Notes under the pieces: model-generated | Seen by the model: the letters and a program-made list of their open reading frames with translations, nothing else | Database searches by the model: none | Told to the model about the DNA's origin: nothing | Made by a program: the position numbers and the translations under genes | Assembly: GCA_000507305.1 (NCBI GenBank) | Contig: DF240165.1 | Span: forward strand, 108,160 to 172,159 | Direction: 5' to 3' | Length of the DNA: 64,000 nucleotides | Origin: Breviolum minutum Mf 1.05b.01 | Lineage: Eukaryota; Sar; Dinophyceae; Suessiales; Symbiodiniaceae | Part shown: positions 37,857 to 49,689 of the stretch, in pieces | How positions within the stretch are numbered: position 1 is the first letter of the stretch | How the letters are laid out: every line of letters begins with the position of its first letter

Positions 37857-38074
37857 ATCTTACTCACATCCATAACAATCAAAAGTGCTCCAAAAACATG
37901 GCATCCTTTTTAAGGGTCAAATGCTGAAATGTTGGATTCTAAAAATGATGCTCTTTTTCCAAGGTTTGATTTTACGCAGTTTCTCCAAACGGCTGGCGAA
38001 ACCCTATGATACCAAAACGGCTCCGAAAAGCTCCGATTTGCTACTACAAATGATGTACTGAAATTCGGTGTTAG

Positions 38075-38240
38075 GGAATCTAAGGGCACCCCCACAATGC
38101 CACCCACCCCGGAAAATAAGGCCTTAATTAGGGGATTATTGCGGGACAATGTGACAGTGATGATTAATGACCCCTTAATAAGGCCTAATTTCTTGGGACC
38201 GGTGGCATTTTGGGGGGTTGGGCCCCTTAGATTCCCATTA
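38075..38240. repeat. Family H, complete palindromic copy
   Basis: GGGAATCTAAGGGCACCCCC ... AATAAGGCCTTAATTAGGG on one side, CCTTAATAAGGCCTAATTTC ... GGCCCCTTAGATTCCC on the other. This is the reference for the half-copies at 2302 and 14928. Confidence 0.8.
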
Positions 38241-39069
38241 CATTAATTGCATTCCGCAGTAAACACTACTCAATCGCAGGTGTAAGTGGGTGTAACTATA
38301 CGGATATATCCACGGATCCAACAGTTAAGGGGTCCCACTATTGTAGACAATGGGTTCAAAAGAATTCATTTCAGGATGATAAAATATAATATGAATACAT
38401 AGAAAGTACAAGTACAGTAGCTTGAAAACAAGTAAGAAGAACTGGAGTACATTGGGGGGAAATGACAATCAGTCCATGGGTAGATTCGGTTCTTGGTTTA
38501 GGAAGCATCAATTAAATAAGGGGATTGGCACAGTATCCCTCGAATAACTATTGACTGAATCCATGTGCTGAATTGCAGATGAGGTGTCATAGAGATTGCA
38601 TATAAAAATTCAAGATACGAGCTGCAAGTGCAATATCGGTGATTTTGGAGGTTAACATATGGGTGTAATGATATAGGCGTACTACATTGATGTACATCTG
38701 TCCATGTATGATACATTCAAAGTTTGTAAAAGTTGTGTAACACCAAAGTACAAGTTAATCCATATATGATTGTCATAATATCTTATGTAGGATAGCAAGG
38801 GGTAACTTGTAACCTCCTTAAAATCTACAAATATTTCGAGTATACCTACCTCCTTTAGAAGAGTTTTTTCCAAATAGGGTTCCAGATCTTCCCTAAACGC
38901 TCCAAAAACCCATCCCGAAGAACTCAAACAAATCCGTCCTTCCACAGCTTGAAGCAGCATCTGAATCTACCTGAACCCGGTACTACCGACGGCAGGGGGC
39001 CTCAAGCTGACCATCCTATAAAACAGTCGAAAATATATGGTTTTACTGTGATTTTCCCCCCAAAAAACA
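38241..39069. other. A/T-rich stretch, no gene recognised
   Basis: Opens with a family G scrap (GGGGTCCCACTATTGTAG). Minus frames at 38498-38960 are open, but hydrophobic/aromatic composition and lack of splice sites make them unconvincing. Confidence 0.3.
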
Positions 39070-39525
39070 AATATGTTATACAGGGAGTCTGGGACACGCT
39101 ATCTCATCCATTATCACATACATGCAATATCACGCACGTCGCCTTCACCTAAATTTTCAAAACAGGGATTCTGTGGAACATTCGTTTTCTAACCGCCTAA
39201 ACACTAAACATTGCACTTTCGAAAACCCATCGTTTTACCAATCACCCCAGAACCTCAACCGTAACTTTTTCAACGAGCCCCGAAAGACTGAAGGAACGTG
39301 CTCTTGCGCTTTAGAACAAACGCGGTCTTGATGATGTAGCCTCGGATGCGGTTGAGATGCGGTATGCAGTTCAAGGTGATCATGTGAAGTAAATGACGGA
39401 AATGCCAAGTGCAAAAAACCTAAGAAGACTGCCTAAAACACTTGACCTTCCGGATTAAAGAGACCATACCTTGATTTCGAAGCACTTTTTCTTTTTTCAT
39501 ACCTCCGTCGCCAATGTCTGTCTTT

Positions 39526-39890
39526 TCAACGGCGACTGCTTGAAGAAGACTCGCTACGATTCCTGTGAGCACGGCGTCGTCTTTTCACCCGTGTCATTTT
39601 GTCCTCAAGGATTGCAATCCTTCGCTTCAAACTGTTGGTCTCAATGTCCTTTTTCTTCAGCGCCTCCTGCATATCGTGGATCTCAATGTCCTTTTGCATC
39701 AACATCTCCTTCACATTGTTGATCTCATTGTCCCTCTCCTTCATCTTTTCGTTCATAACCAAGGACTTTTCAACATTTCAACTTCTCCCCGAAGTTTGAG
39801 AATTTTGTCGAAAAGGCAAAACGTCACAGCATCGAGATCCTTTTCAGCTTTGTAACTGACTCCGACTCAAGAGAGTTAGACATGGCGACC
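39526..39890 (-). pseudogene. Coiled-coil basic-tail protein in the 2.6-kb element, frameshifted
   Basis: The start is probably at about 39882 (MSNSLESES). Two indels are needed to reach the final frame, MNEKMKERDNEINNVKEMLM ... IHDMQEALKKKDIETNSLKR, a heptad-rich coiled coil. It ends in an Arg/Ser tail (VKRRRRAHRNRSESSSSSRR). About 120 residues. The tail suggests nucleic-acid binding; no family recognised. Confidence 0.45.
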
Positions 39891-40317
39891 AAAGATCAGT
39901 CTTCTGACCACGAATTGGAAATGGCTTGAGACTAAAAAATCGGATTTTCAATCAATCTTGCATGAATGTATGTGATGATCACAACGATCTAAAAAGAAAA
40001 AAGCAATGCAGACTGACAACACTCCCACGACGACTTAAGTCGAGAAACCGTTTGGCCGAAGAAGTCGATGAAAAGGATCGTGCTCATGCTCTTTGTCACG
40101 TACTTGATGTTCAGAAGCTTGTGAAGACGGTTGAGATGCAGTTGTTCCGTTCTGGGTGACTGGGAACAACACAAAAGGGGGAGGAATCGAACCCGAAACC
40201 CGTGGCTCACCGAGAGCGACACACCTTTCTTTTTGTGCTTCGTATCGGCATCGCGCGCCTTCTGTACATCGGGTTTATAGTCTCTTACAAGAAGGGAAAA
40301 GGTAAAATGTTTTTGTT

Positions 40318-40452
40318 TCTGAAACATTTTGTTTTGAGTTCTGAAACACTTTGTTTTGAGAATTAGATTTTCAAAACATTTTGTTTTGGGAATTGGATTT
40401 TCAAAACATTTTGTTTTGGGAATTGGATTTTCAAAACATTTTGTTTTTGAAT
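40318..40452 (-). repeat. 30-bp tandem repeat encoding a decapeptide
   Basis: Units of TTTTGGGAATTGGATTTTCA plus AAACATTTTG, three good copies with decayed ones at both edges. Thirty bases keep frame, so the minus frame repeats KTKCFENPIP. Whether it is translated is unknown. Confidence 0.75.
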
Positions 40453-41835
40453 TCTGAAACACTTGCTTTTTTCCCTTCCGGACTCTATAAACCCTTCATA
40501 AATGATTCCTTTGTCCCCAGTTTTTCTGTCCTGGGCGCAGGTGCAAGCCCCTTGGATGTGGCAACCTTCTCGTCATTTCGTAGTTGTTAGACGCATAAAA
40601 GCGCTAATGAAAATAATGCAAATTTTGAAGCTGGACAAGAGTCGGACGCTCAGTGGTGTAAAAGGTTTCATGTGTAAAAGTTTTTTGGGCAAAAGGTGTC
40701 TGACGAAAGAGGTGTGCGGTGTAAAGTTTGGTGGAAAAGGTTTCTTATCTACAAGTTGCCTGGCGTCAACGTCGTGTCGTGTTTTCTGCATGCATTCATT
40801 GACGCTTTGAATCACATTTGCTGGATTCATAGTAGCTTTGCAAAGGACATTTATGTTGCATGACACCCGTATTCTTTGTTCATTTTACCGTGCTTTTCAC
40901 GTTGTCTCTGTTCACTCCATCCATAAATTGTCAGTAGAAACTATCTGCACTGCTTTCGGGATATCCGGAATCTAATTTTCGTCATTGCTGAGCAAGCAGG
41001 CCAAGCATCACTTCGTCCACTTGTCCATGCACACTGACTCTTTGAATCCTTGGAACGAGTAGTGGGCACATGTAAAGCACGGACTAGACATAGAAAAGAG
41101 GTGTTGCGGATTTATGATGTATGTGTGTATAGATACAAAGCTGTTGAAAAAGATATCTTGAGCATGTATCTCAACATTTAGACTTGGACACAAATCTACA
41201 TTCACAATTGTCAAAATCTGAAGCAAGGAAATGCTTTTTTCCTGTCGAAAAAAATGCAGCCTGGACTGCCCATTTCACAGCAAAGGTCTTTGGAAACAAG
41301 TCCCTTTCGTGCAACTTGTGCTCAAGTCTGAAATAAATCTTGAAAACATATTGCCATATGAGCCTGCACGCACAAACACCGGCACAGAAGCGCAGAGTGC
41401 TAACCATTGCTTTTTAAAGGCTTGCGCATGACAGCCGGGCGTAGGGCCCCTCGGTTGCACTGATCTCGGCCCTATGTTGGCCCGACGTTCGCCTGTGTTA
41501 ACCGTATGTCGCCCCGGGTCGGCTTTAGGCGGTTAGAAAACGAATGTTCCACAGAATCCCTGTTTAAAATTTAGGTGAAGGCGACGTGCGTGGTATTGCA
41601 TGTGAGATAGCGTGTCCCAGACTCCCTGTATAACATATTTTCTCCTCCCGGAAAACGTAGGAATTCGTACCATTATTTTAGGCCATTCTTGGCATGCTGG
41701 TTTTAAGGGTAGAGTTGGTGGACAATTGTACAGCCACTTTTTTCTCTGGTGGAGTTTTCAATGGGCCCCATACTGAAATAACTGGTGACTTTTGCGGCCC
41801 TTTCTTGTGACATTTTTGGAAATCCGGTACCTACT

Positions 41836-41968
41836 GGGATGTCCTGCTGCTACTGGATGTAAATGGATTATTTCACCCCTGTATACGGAGGTTGTAAGTC
41901 CCGTAAATAGGTGAAATGTTCACCAACTTACTAACGATCGTTACGATCGTTTCCATGGACACCCTAGC
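41836..41968. repeat. Family C foldback, full inverted copy
   Basis: ACTGGGATGTCCTGCTGCTA ... CCAACTTACTAACGATCGTT ... TTTCCATGGACACCCTAG. Confidence 0.8.
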
Positions 41969-42051
41969 CACGAGCCAGCATCTTGGGTGGGGCGGGGTAG
42001 CCACACCCAAAGTAAATAGCCCAATGCCAGCTCGTGGTCAAGGTAACTTAC

Positions 42052-42215
42052 TGCTTGGTGATTTCAACTGAAAAAATATCTATTAGTCAACCAATAAAAA
42101 ATGACCACCAATGTTCCAAATGGTCAACCAATCAATCCTTATGAGGAAGATTCCAATATGGCTCAAATTGGAATCTTCCCCAAAGTTCGGGGGTGAACAT
42201 TGAACCACCACCTAG
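42052..42215. repeat. Family A, enlarged copy
   Basis: TGCTTGGTGATTTCAACTG ... ATTGAACCACCACCTAG. About 65 extra bases in the middle contain a second inverted pair (GATTCCAATATGG/AATTGGAATC). Confidence 0.6.
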
Positions 42216-42761
42216 TTGTTCGGTTTGGGATCCATCTATGAATCGTCATCGACACGACAGCTGCATTCCCACAAAAAAAAATTCCAGGGACAAAAACATC
42301 TTTGGAGTATGCGCCAGGGTGTTTTTTTTCCCAAGAAAACACCGTTTTTTTCCCACAAAAAAACCGTTGGATAAAATGAAAGTTTAGGGTGACGGGATGT
42401 CACCGGAAAAGGTGGTGACTGGGATCAGTTGGGAATCTTAGTAAGTCTTCAGAAGCAATTCTCCCCAAAATTTGTTCACCGCAGCTTGGGCTTTTTTCTT
42501 TTTAAAGGCACTTAGAATATGGTTTCATAAGTGCCACTAAGTTCGAAATTCCAGTTGACTGTACTCAAAATACCTACAGAATATCTATACAAATCTGAAA
42601 TCACACTTGGGGTCATCTATGATTCTAAGGTTGTTTCAACAAACCTTTGGAACACCCCGAGCAACCTTTACCAACAAGCTGTCATGGAATTCCCGTCGTA
42701 GTTGGCTAGGGGATTGCCCGGGGTGTGGTCTAGGGGTGTGTTGTAATTTTCTTGGAAGGAT
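42216..42761. other. Non-coding stretch
   Basis: Mostly A/T-rich. The segment 42607-42740 (CAACAAACCTTTGGAACACCC ... GGGGATTGCCCGGGGTGTGG) recurs inverted at about 53590-53720, so it is a dispersed repeat. Confidence 0.5.
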
Positions 42762-42870
42762 ACACCCTGCAATTTTTACATGGTTCACCTAAGAGTCACC
42801 CAATTGAAAAGGCAAATCATCTTCCATCCACATCCATGTTTAGGTTCCATCTGAAATTTCAGGGGTGTAT
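42762..42870. repeat. Family F foldback
   Basis: TACACCCTGCAATTTTTACATGG ... GGTTCCATCTGAAATTTCAGGGGTGTA. Confidence 0.7.
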
Positions 42871-43049
42871 AAACATTTAGTAAATGCTCATCAATTATGG
42901 GTTTAATCTGGATGAAGTTGATTAATCTCAAGAGCCTGAGCTTCCCCTTGACGTTTCCTGACATGTTCAACGTGTCCAGATGATGGGGTTCGAATATTGT
43001 TGAACAGAAGGTGATTCCCCCATACCATACTACGAACGATTTGGGGATG

Positions 43050-43164
43050 ATACTGTTGATGGTTCAGAAATCCGGCGAGAAAACCACATGGGATGTATAA
43101 AACCCAGTGAATAACAAGATAAACTGCCTATCAACTGGTGCAGGATTTCTTCCATGAACAGTAT
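43050..43164. repeat. Family D foldback
   Basis: TACTGTTGATGGTTCAGAAA ... GGATTTCTTCCATGAACAGTA. Confidence 0.8.
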
Positions 43165-43200
43165 CACCTGGTGCGTCGAAAACTATGCTGTCACCTTAAA

Positions 43201-43790
<590 letters not shown>

Positions 43791-43961
43791 TTTCTTTGGA
43801 CGGAGCCTCAGAACAGCAAGGGTTTGGACGACGCACATGGGACTCCGGGGCCCACGTTTTTTTACCTCGCAAAGAATTTCTTGAGAGGCTCATGCTGATT
43901 TCGAATCAGTGGCACATTTCCACTAATTATATTAATTTGCACTAATTACACATTTGCATTG

Positions 43962-44333
43962 CTAGAAGTCCTTCTTCTTTTTCCGCTGCAACGTGCTGAT
44001 CCAAGCACAGGCTTCCTGGAAGGAGCTCTCCAAATCACCTTCCTCAAAGCTTTGAGGATGAAACCTCTTTTGGTGGATTTGTCCGTGGACGTTCACCTTC
44101 ACATACCATGTTTGCCTCGTTTTGTCCCAAGACACCCCAAGAGTAGGGGCACGCGTTTTCGGCACAAACTTGCCTTCACGGCTGTTGGTCACAGGCTCTT
44201 TGTGCCTCAGCTTATGTAGCTTGGTGACTTCATTCGAGACATGGTCACGCAAGGCCTTCTCGAGGTCAGTGGGTCGCTCCAGATCAACCTTTGTGCTTAC
44301 CTCCCAGAACTCAAGGATGACTGCTGCCCATGA
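43962..44333 (-). CDS. Terminal exon with AP2-like DNA-binding domain
   Basis: Acceptor CTCCCAAG|TCA; 123 codons to a TAG. The N-terminal half is helical (AAVILEFWEVSTKVDLERPT). The C-terminal half, APTLGVSWDKTRQTWYVKVN ... HQKRFHPQSFEEGDLESSFQ EACAWISTL, has the AP2/ERF pattern: GVSWxxxxxxWxV, three strands, then a helix with repeated Ala/Glu. AP2-like domains are expanded in dinoflagellates and bind DNA. The AC microsatellite lies 170 bp downstream of the stop. Upstream exons probably include 45149-45283. Confidence 0.65.
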   Translation of the reverse strand, partial: SWAAVILEFWEVSTKVDLERPTDLEKALRDHVSNEVTKLHKLRHKEPVTNSREGKFVPKTRAPTLGVSWDKTRQTWYVKVNVHGQIHQKRFHPQSFEEGDLESSFQEACAWISTLQRKKKKDF

Positions 44334-44359
44334 CTTGGGAGTTCGTGGTTAACAAGTCC

Positions 44360-44483
44360 GTGGTGGTTGAGTTGAGTTGAACCAACCAATTTAAGAAACA
44401 TATGCGCAGTCGTCAAATTGGTTCATCTCCCCAGATTTTCGGGGTGAACATTCCAAAAATTATGTTAAAATGCCACCACCGAG
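44360..44483. repeat. Family A foldback in the intron before the AP2 exon
   Basis: TGGTGGTTGAGTTGAGTTGAACC ... TTAAAATGCCACCACCGAG. Confidence 0.65.
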
Positions 44484-44889
44484 TTTTACCTCTTCATCAA
44501 AAGCATTGGATACAAACTGAAACCAAACATGTCCCAAGTGTTACTCAAGTTGTGTTTGTGCACAATTTCTTTTGGCAAAGATGTTTTATGTTCAAAGATC
44601 TGCGGTTGCTTTTTTTCCAAAAACCCATTAGACCTCGGCAACTTCAAGTTATTCAAGTTGTGTTAGGAGAAATTTGTAATGCCCTAAGAATCCTGACCTC
44701 TCCTGTGGAAACACCAGACCCTCCTAACGACACCCCTGGGGCCTTAGAACAGGTGGTTTTGACACCCCATGACATCCCATGGAGCCTTAGGGTGTATTTC
44801 AAAAGAACAAATCATCGCTTCAAACCCGCCAAACACCGACGAATCTTGGGATTGATTCACAAAAAATGACTTCTGAATCCTGACTACTG

Positions 44890-45017
44890 CTATTGCTGAT
44901 GTTTCATGAAATCCGGCAATCACCACCTGGGATAGTGCTGAAACCTTTCGTGAATAATGGGATTATGAAAAACGTATCAACCTCAACTGGTTAGCCAGAG
45001 TTCTAAACCATCAACAT
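44890..45017. repeat. Family D, diverged
   Basis: GCTGATGTTTCATGAAATCCGG ... AGTTCTAAACCATCAACATTG. Confidence 0.55.
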
Positions 45018-45019
45018 TG

Positions 45020-45148
45020 CGTTTGGGTGTCCGGCTGGAAGTGAGCAACTGGTTAGTAAGTTGGTTTTTTTTCACCTATTTAGGGGACGTTTTCACAACC
45101 TACTTGTATAGGGGTGAAATAATCCATTTAGCAAGTACCATAGACATC
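45020..45148. repeat. Family C foldback
   Basis: GGGTGTCCGGCTGGAAG ... TAGTAAGTTGGTTTTTTTTC ... TAGCAAGTACCATAGACATCC. Confidence 0.65.
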
Positions 45149-45283
45149 CTTTGGGACTGCTCCGACTTTCATTCTTGGCGTCCCGAGCAGAGACAAGATT
45201 TCAAGGCCTTTCAAATTGCGCTCATCATCCCTGCCAGCTTCGCACTCAAGGCAGTCAACAAAAATCCCTGGTGCCTTGGGATT
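45149..45283 (-). CDS. Probable exon upstream of the AP2 exon
   Basis: After ATTTGAAG| the frame NPKAPGIFVDCLECEAGRDD continues through ERNLKGLEILSLLGTPRMKV to CCAAAG|GA, a possible GA donor, ending at a codon boundary, which fits the phase-0 start of the AP2 exon. It could instead start nine bases later at CCCAAG|GCA. Composition is good; no domain recognised. Confidence 0.45.
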
Positions 45284-45449
45284 CTTCAAATGATTTGCCA
45301 ACAAAACACCATTACATAGACACCTTTCTACAATTGCCACACATAAAAACATCTTCATGTAAATCAGTGTGAATATGTTTCATGAAGACATGTCAGGTAG
45401 TGTTGGAAGACTTTTGAGACATGTGTTTTGTCATGTGGAAAAGGAATCA

Positions 45450-45520
45450 CTAGTTGCTAGTTGAGCCAGCTATTAGAATCAAATTAAAATCATTTCCCCC
45501 AACCTTCGGGGTGAACCCTC
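45450..45520. repeat. Family A remnant
   Basis: CTAGTTGCTAGTTGAGCC ... TTTCCCCCAACCTTCGGGGTGAACC; the right arm is lost. Confidence 0.45.
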
Positions 45521-45637
45521 CCAAAAAAATCATGGAAGGATGATGTCGTTCGTCTAAACATTACCTCCATTTTCTGTCGAAAGAAACACCTCTAATAACT
45601 CCAACTGTCCTCCAAAAAAACAAAGAAATCAACAGTT

Positions 45638-45748
45638 TCACCCTGGAAGATTAACATGGACCATTTCATCATGGAGGTTTGGTTCAGATCATTTTCCTTT
45701 CCTTTTAGGTGATGGCTGTAGGTTCCAGCCGTTAATCTTCCAGGGTGT
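45638..45748. repeat. Family F foldback, inverted
   Basis: CACCCTGGAAGATTAACATGG ... GTTCCAGCCGTTAATCTTCCAGGGTG; outer arms perfect over 13 bp. Confidence 0.75.
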
Positions 45749-46261
45749 TCTTGAAAGTGGGACAATTGAAGAACACCCCTCAAATTTGTTGACGAATCAA
45801 GTTGGTCCGCACATCAAGCTGAATGAATTGAATGAAGTTCCACCATATTTCAAACGCAATCCTGAAATTATTTCTTGGGGGGTCCGCTTTGGAGAAGGAG
45901 AACATTCTGCTCATTTTGTTTGTTTGTTTTCTTTGGAAAAAATCTGGAAAATCTTTGGGGTGTTGTCACTTCATATGATTTTTGTTGAATGGATCCATCC
46001 AAAATAGTCATTTCATTGAAGCATCTCCAAAACTGAATCAATCAATCCACCAGAATTCCCATGTGCAACCCCAACTCACTCCGTTTAAAAAATGGCCACA
46101 CAAAAATCCCCTAAGAAACCCTAAAAATTTGAGGTCTCAACAAAGGCCTTCGAAGGCCCAAACGTTTGAAGGGAGAACTTCGGTAGGACCGAATCCAGGA
46201 GGTTTCACAGAAAGAACCATGTGACAATTTGCCGTATAGGCATAGGGTTTTAAATGGCTTT

Positions 46262-46365
46262 CTAGGTGGTGTTTTTTTCCAACCCATTTGAAAAATATGA
46301 GTCAAAATGGGTTCATCTTCCCCAATTTTCGGGGTGAAAATGAAGAATACTTGAACCACCATCTA
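46262..46365. repeat. Family A foldback
   Basis: CTAGGTGGTGTTTTTTTCC ... ATACTTGAACCACCATCTAG, followed at 46370-46490 by a family H-like pair (AAATAGAGG/GGGCCTTATTTTTGAGGG). Confidence 0.7.
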
Positions 46366-46869
46366 GCTGCTAGGTCCACCAAACCCCACCTCTAAAGGTT
46401 TCCCCCCTCAGAAATAGAGGTTTCATAAGGCCTCAGCCTCAGGGATAACCAAAATGCCTCAATAGGGCCTTATTTTTGAGGGAGGGTACGCTCATGCCCT
46501 ATAATCAAGGGTCAAATTTTGACTCCCTTTGAACCCAAACCGCCAGGGTTTTTTTTGCTGCTGGTGACGATTCACTAGTTCCCAAATCTATATATCCCCA
46601 CCATAGATGACTTTCCTAAAATAAGCTTCAGCACCAACTGGCACCACCTTTACCATTGACTAAACTACCGCAAAACCAATACCTAATGAGCATGCGTTTG
46701 AAAAATCATTTTAAACAATCATCACTATATGAACGTGCGCAAGATTTGGGATTATTGAAATGACTCGCATAGGCCACATAGGTGTTTCGCAGGGATTACT
46801 TAGACTCCCCCAAAACGCGAAGGTACCTGAAAAATGGTTTCTTCACAACAGGGAAAGATCTTCAAGTTT

Positions 46870-47040
46870 CTGACTTTTGATGATTCAAAAATCCCAAAAA
46901 CAACCACCTGCCAAAACATGTCGTAGGTGTGCTGATCGGAACCTTGGGGGTGGTTTCTTAGATACCCCGCAGCTCCAAATCGCTCCCTTCTCAGCGCTCT
47001 CAACTGGATAGCGTGTGATATCTGAAGCATCAACAGTATG
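46870..47040. repeat. Family D, old copy with insertion
   Basis: ACTTTTGATGATTCAAAAATCC ... GATATCTGAAGCATCAACAGTA. The arms are 170 bp apart rather than about 110; the extra DNA contains CTCAGCGCTCTCAACTGG. Confidence 0.5.
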
Positions 47041-47254
47041 TTACACCTCGAAACAAACATGGCAAAAAGAAGGGAACCATGTATGAAAGATCTATTTCCC
47101 TCTTAAACATGACGATTTCCCTTGAAAACTAACATAGCCGGCTGAAAAATCCAGGAATTTACATATTTTCCAGCCATCTTAGTTGACCCTCAAGGCTAGT
47201 TTTGAGTGAAACCTCCTGATGTTTTTGGTCATCTTTCCCCTCTGCACCCCTTGC

Positions 47255-47315
47255 ACCTTGCATCTTCAATGTCTTTCACCTTAAACGGTCCATCATGTTT
47301 GATCAGGTTCTGAAC
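47255..47315 (-). CDS. Probable small exon, possibly of the AP2 gene
   Basis: A strong acceptor (ten T then CAG|) precedes QNLIKHDGPFKVKDIEDARC-K, after which AAG|GG or a nearby site must serve as donor. Same strand as the AP2 exon and upstream of it. Phase to the next exon not resolved. Confidence 0.4.
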
Positions 47316-47402
47316 TGAAAAAAAAAACGTCCAAGTTGAAATGTTTGAAGGTGAAGGCCATCATAAGATCTCTACATTTGTATATATAAATATTCACCTC
47401 TT

Positions 47403-47510
47403 CTAGTTGGTGGTTGAACCAACCCATCTGAAAAATATGCGCAAGTCAAATTGCATCATAGCGGCAAGGTTTCGGGGTGAAAATAAAAAATATTTGAAAC
47501 CACCACCTAA
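47403..47510. repeat. Family A foldback
   Basis: CTAGTTGGTGGTTGAACC ... AATATTTGAAACCACCACCTAA. Confidence 0.8.
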
Positions 47511-49221
47511 CCTTTTTTGGGGGGGTTGAATTTCATGGGTCAAATCTTCCAAAATATGGATCATTTGAATCATTTGGGTTCTAGGTTTTTTTCTACCCTC
47601 CTGGGAACTGACACCAGCAATCCCTTCCCAAAGTATTTTTTCAAGGTGATAATTTTTGTCGGAACTTCCAAAGGTGGGATGTGTTAGTCTCCTGGAGGGT
47701 GTTTGTATTTCTATTGTCACTTGAGGGAAGCATTTTGTTGGTTTACTGTGTCTCCCACAACCATGGAAGTGGAAAATTAATATATTTGAAACTACTGTTG
47801 GAAGGACCTATTTTTCACTTCCATGATTCTGCGAAGAAGGGTACTGACCACTCGAGAGCTGATTTTTTTTTGCCATGACTGACATCGTCACACTGGCTGA
47901 AACGTTCAACAGCGTTTTTGACGAATTACAAAATAGATGAAAATAGCACGTCTCCGCCAGGGATCATCTTGTTAAGCAATCATGGCTCGAAAAGCGGCCA
48001 ACTTCCTTGATGTTCATTTTAGAGGGTTTTTTAAAAAAAAACGTCCATTTGTTTGTTGAAATCAAATTTTGTTTGCTGTAAGGCTGATCCAATGATCAAA
48101 AATATTATGTTCAATTCCATAGATAATTTTCTTGCACATTTTTTGTACCAGTTTAGCTGTGTTTGAGGGGTTAGGGTTTGATTTCCATGACCATATTGCT
48201 TTCACCAGAATCCTATGAACTAGAAAGTTTTCACTATCTAAGATGGATTTTTTTTAATCAAAAACCAAGGGGACGAAGGGATCTATCATATCAAACATAC
48301 CCCACGGGTTTTCAAATCGCTCCTTCCCTTCTGTTCACACAAGCTAAAGAAAGGTTTCACTGGGGTTTCACTCCGCCCTTTTTTGGATGCAAAATGGCGG
48401 AACCTAAATTTCCTGCATCCTGGTAGGTGATTTTTGTTTCCGGATCTTTTTGACCGGAATATGTGCAACAATTGGCCCAAGACTTCATCATTTTACAGTT
48501 TGCTCATAGAATTTTGAGATTCTGCACTTCATTCGGTGCCTGAAGTTGTGATTCATTTGTGTTTCCTTTCCTTGTTGAAACATACTATGAGTTGCCCCAT
48601 GTTTTTGCAAAAAGCCGCCATATAGTGCTGCATCCAGCCGATGACCACTATGATAGCGGGTTTCTCCATATACAATTGTGCAAAAAAAATCGTTGGAAGA
48701 TGAAGTTTTTTTCCGGGGATGGTGGGTTTTCATGGAGTATGTTCATTTCAGGGACTGTGGGACATGGCACAATTTTAACGAATGTTTGGCAAACATGTTG
48801 AACACAGATGTTTTGATGGATATAGTTTTCGCAAAGTGTTTCATGACAGAAACTGGTTTTGACCCTTGTGGTTGTTATGTGAAAATCCACCTAGCTGAGA
48901 ATTCTTGAAATGTTGGTGTTGGCCCCTGTCCACTTAAAACTTGGTTTTTAACTAGTCCACCAGATGGGGACCAGCAGAATTATGTTCGGGTTTTTTTCAC
49001 TACACTGAAAATCACACATGGTCCTTAATAGCATTTCCCAACTGCATTCGGTTCCAGATCCATATTGTAATTGCTAGTCACCACGGTAACGAAAACTGCA
49101 CATATAACCAGATATATATGTACCTTTTAGCTCTGTATATACTGACAAGTGAAACCGGGACCACGTCTGCGGTGTTCATTTTTTGGGGAACATTTTTGTT
49201 AATTTATCAATGGAGTTTCCT
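47511..49221. other. Largely featureless A/T-rich stretch with weak exon candidates
   Basis: No named foldback family. Plus frame at about 48565-48700 (ETYYELPHVFAKSRHIVLHP) and a plus frame ending at a GTAGGT donor near 48423 look mildly coding. Nothing else supportable. Confidence 0.3.
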
Positions 49222-49332
49222 GGTTCCCTTAATAGGTGGTAGGTACCATATAATCACCCAATAGGCAGTATATACCACTTATATATTGCCTAGTGGGTGA
49301 TTATATGGTACCTACCACCTATTAAGGGAACC
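49222..49332. repeat. Near-perfect 111-bp hairpin
   Basis: Arms 49222-49260 and 49294-49332 are exact inverse complements over 39 bp (GGTTCCCTTAATAGG ... ATAATCACCCA), and the next 12 bp inward pair with two mismatches, leaving a small loop. Only one copy in the window. Could be a very recent foldback insertion or a hairpin-RNA locus. Confidence 0.9.
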
Positions 49333-49344
49333 ATTCGAAACAAC

Positions 49345-49480
49345 TATCGAATCTATCTTGGACACCGCTGCACTTGGTCCCAACACCGTGCCCTGAAAGC
49401 CCTGAGTGCCCCTGGCCGCAGTCTCTGTCACCAGGCTCGTCTCTCCTACAGATTTTCCACCAATGCCATGTTGATATAGC
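49345..49480 (-). CDS. Weak exon candidate
   Basis: A G/C-rich block; after ATCTGTAG| the minus frame reads TSLVTETAARGTQGFQGTVL and LGPSAAVSKIDSIV. Other frames are open too. Listed because the composition stands out. Confidence 0.3.
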
Positions 49481-49689
49481 AAGACGTTTGATGGGAATTT
49501 CCCAGGATTTTTTTTCTGGGAAATTTACCGGGCTTAGCGTTGGGAAATGTTCCCCGTAATTACCACAAACACAAGTTGTTTTACAGGCCCCTTGCTTGCT
49601 AATGTCTAAAACGCCCCCAAAAAACAGAAGAGCACCATGCTCTGCAGGCCCACCAAATTAACTTACTAAGTTGCATGGGCATCCTAGTA

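Larger units (their letters stand above)
39070..41640. mobile_element. 2.6-kb TIR element flanked by TA
   Basis: TIRs of 116-131 bp: 39070-39201 and 41525-41640, nearly identical apart from 14 extra bases on the left. Likely tips are TA|CAGGGAGTCTGGGACACG and its complement, as in Tc1/mariner elements. No transposase is recognised; content is a broken coiled-coil gene, a 30-bp tandem repeat and low-complexity frames. Just inside the right TIR lies a G/C-rich block (about 41430-41525). Confidence 0.75.

Noticed and set aside
40160-40230. tRNA-like segment (GGGTTCGATTCC box B on the minus strand)
   Set aside because: The T-arm stem does not pair properly and I found no A box or cloverleaf; at best a tRNA-derived scrap.
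40318-40452. CRISPR-like array
   Set aside because: The repeats are contiguous 30-bp tandem units with no spacers, and the DNA is eukaryotic.
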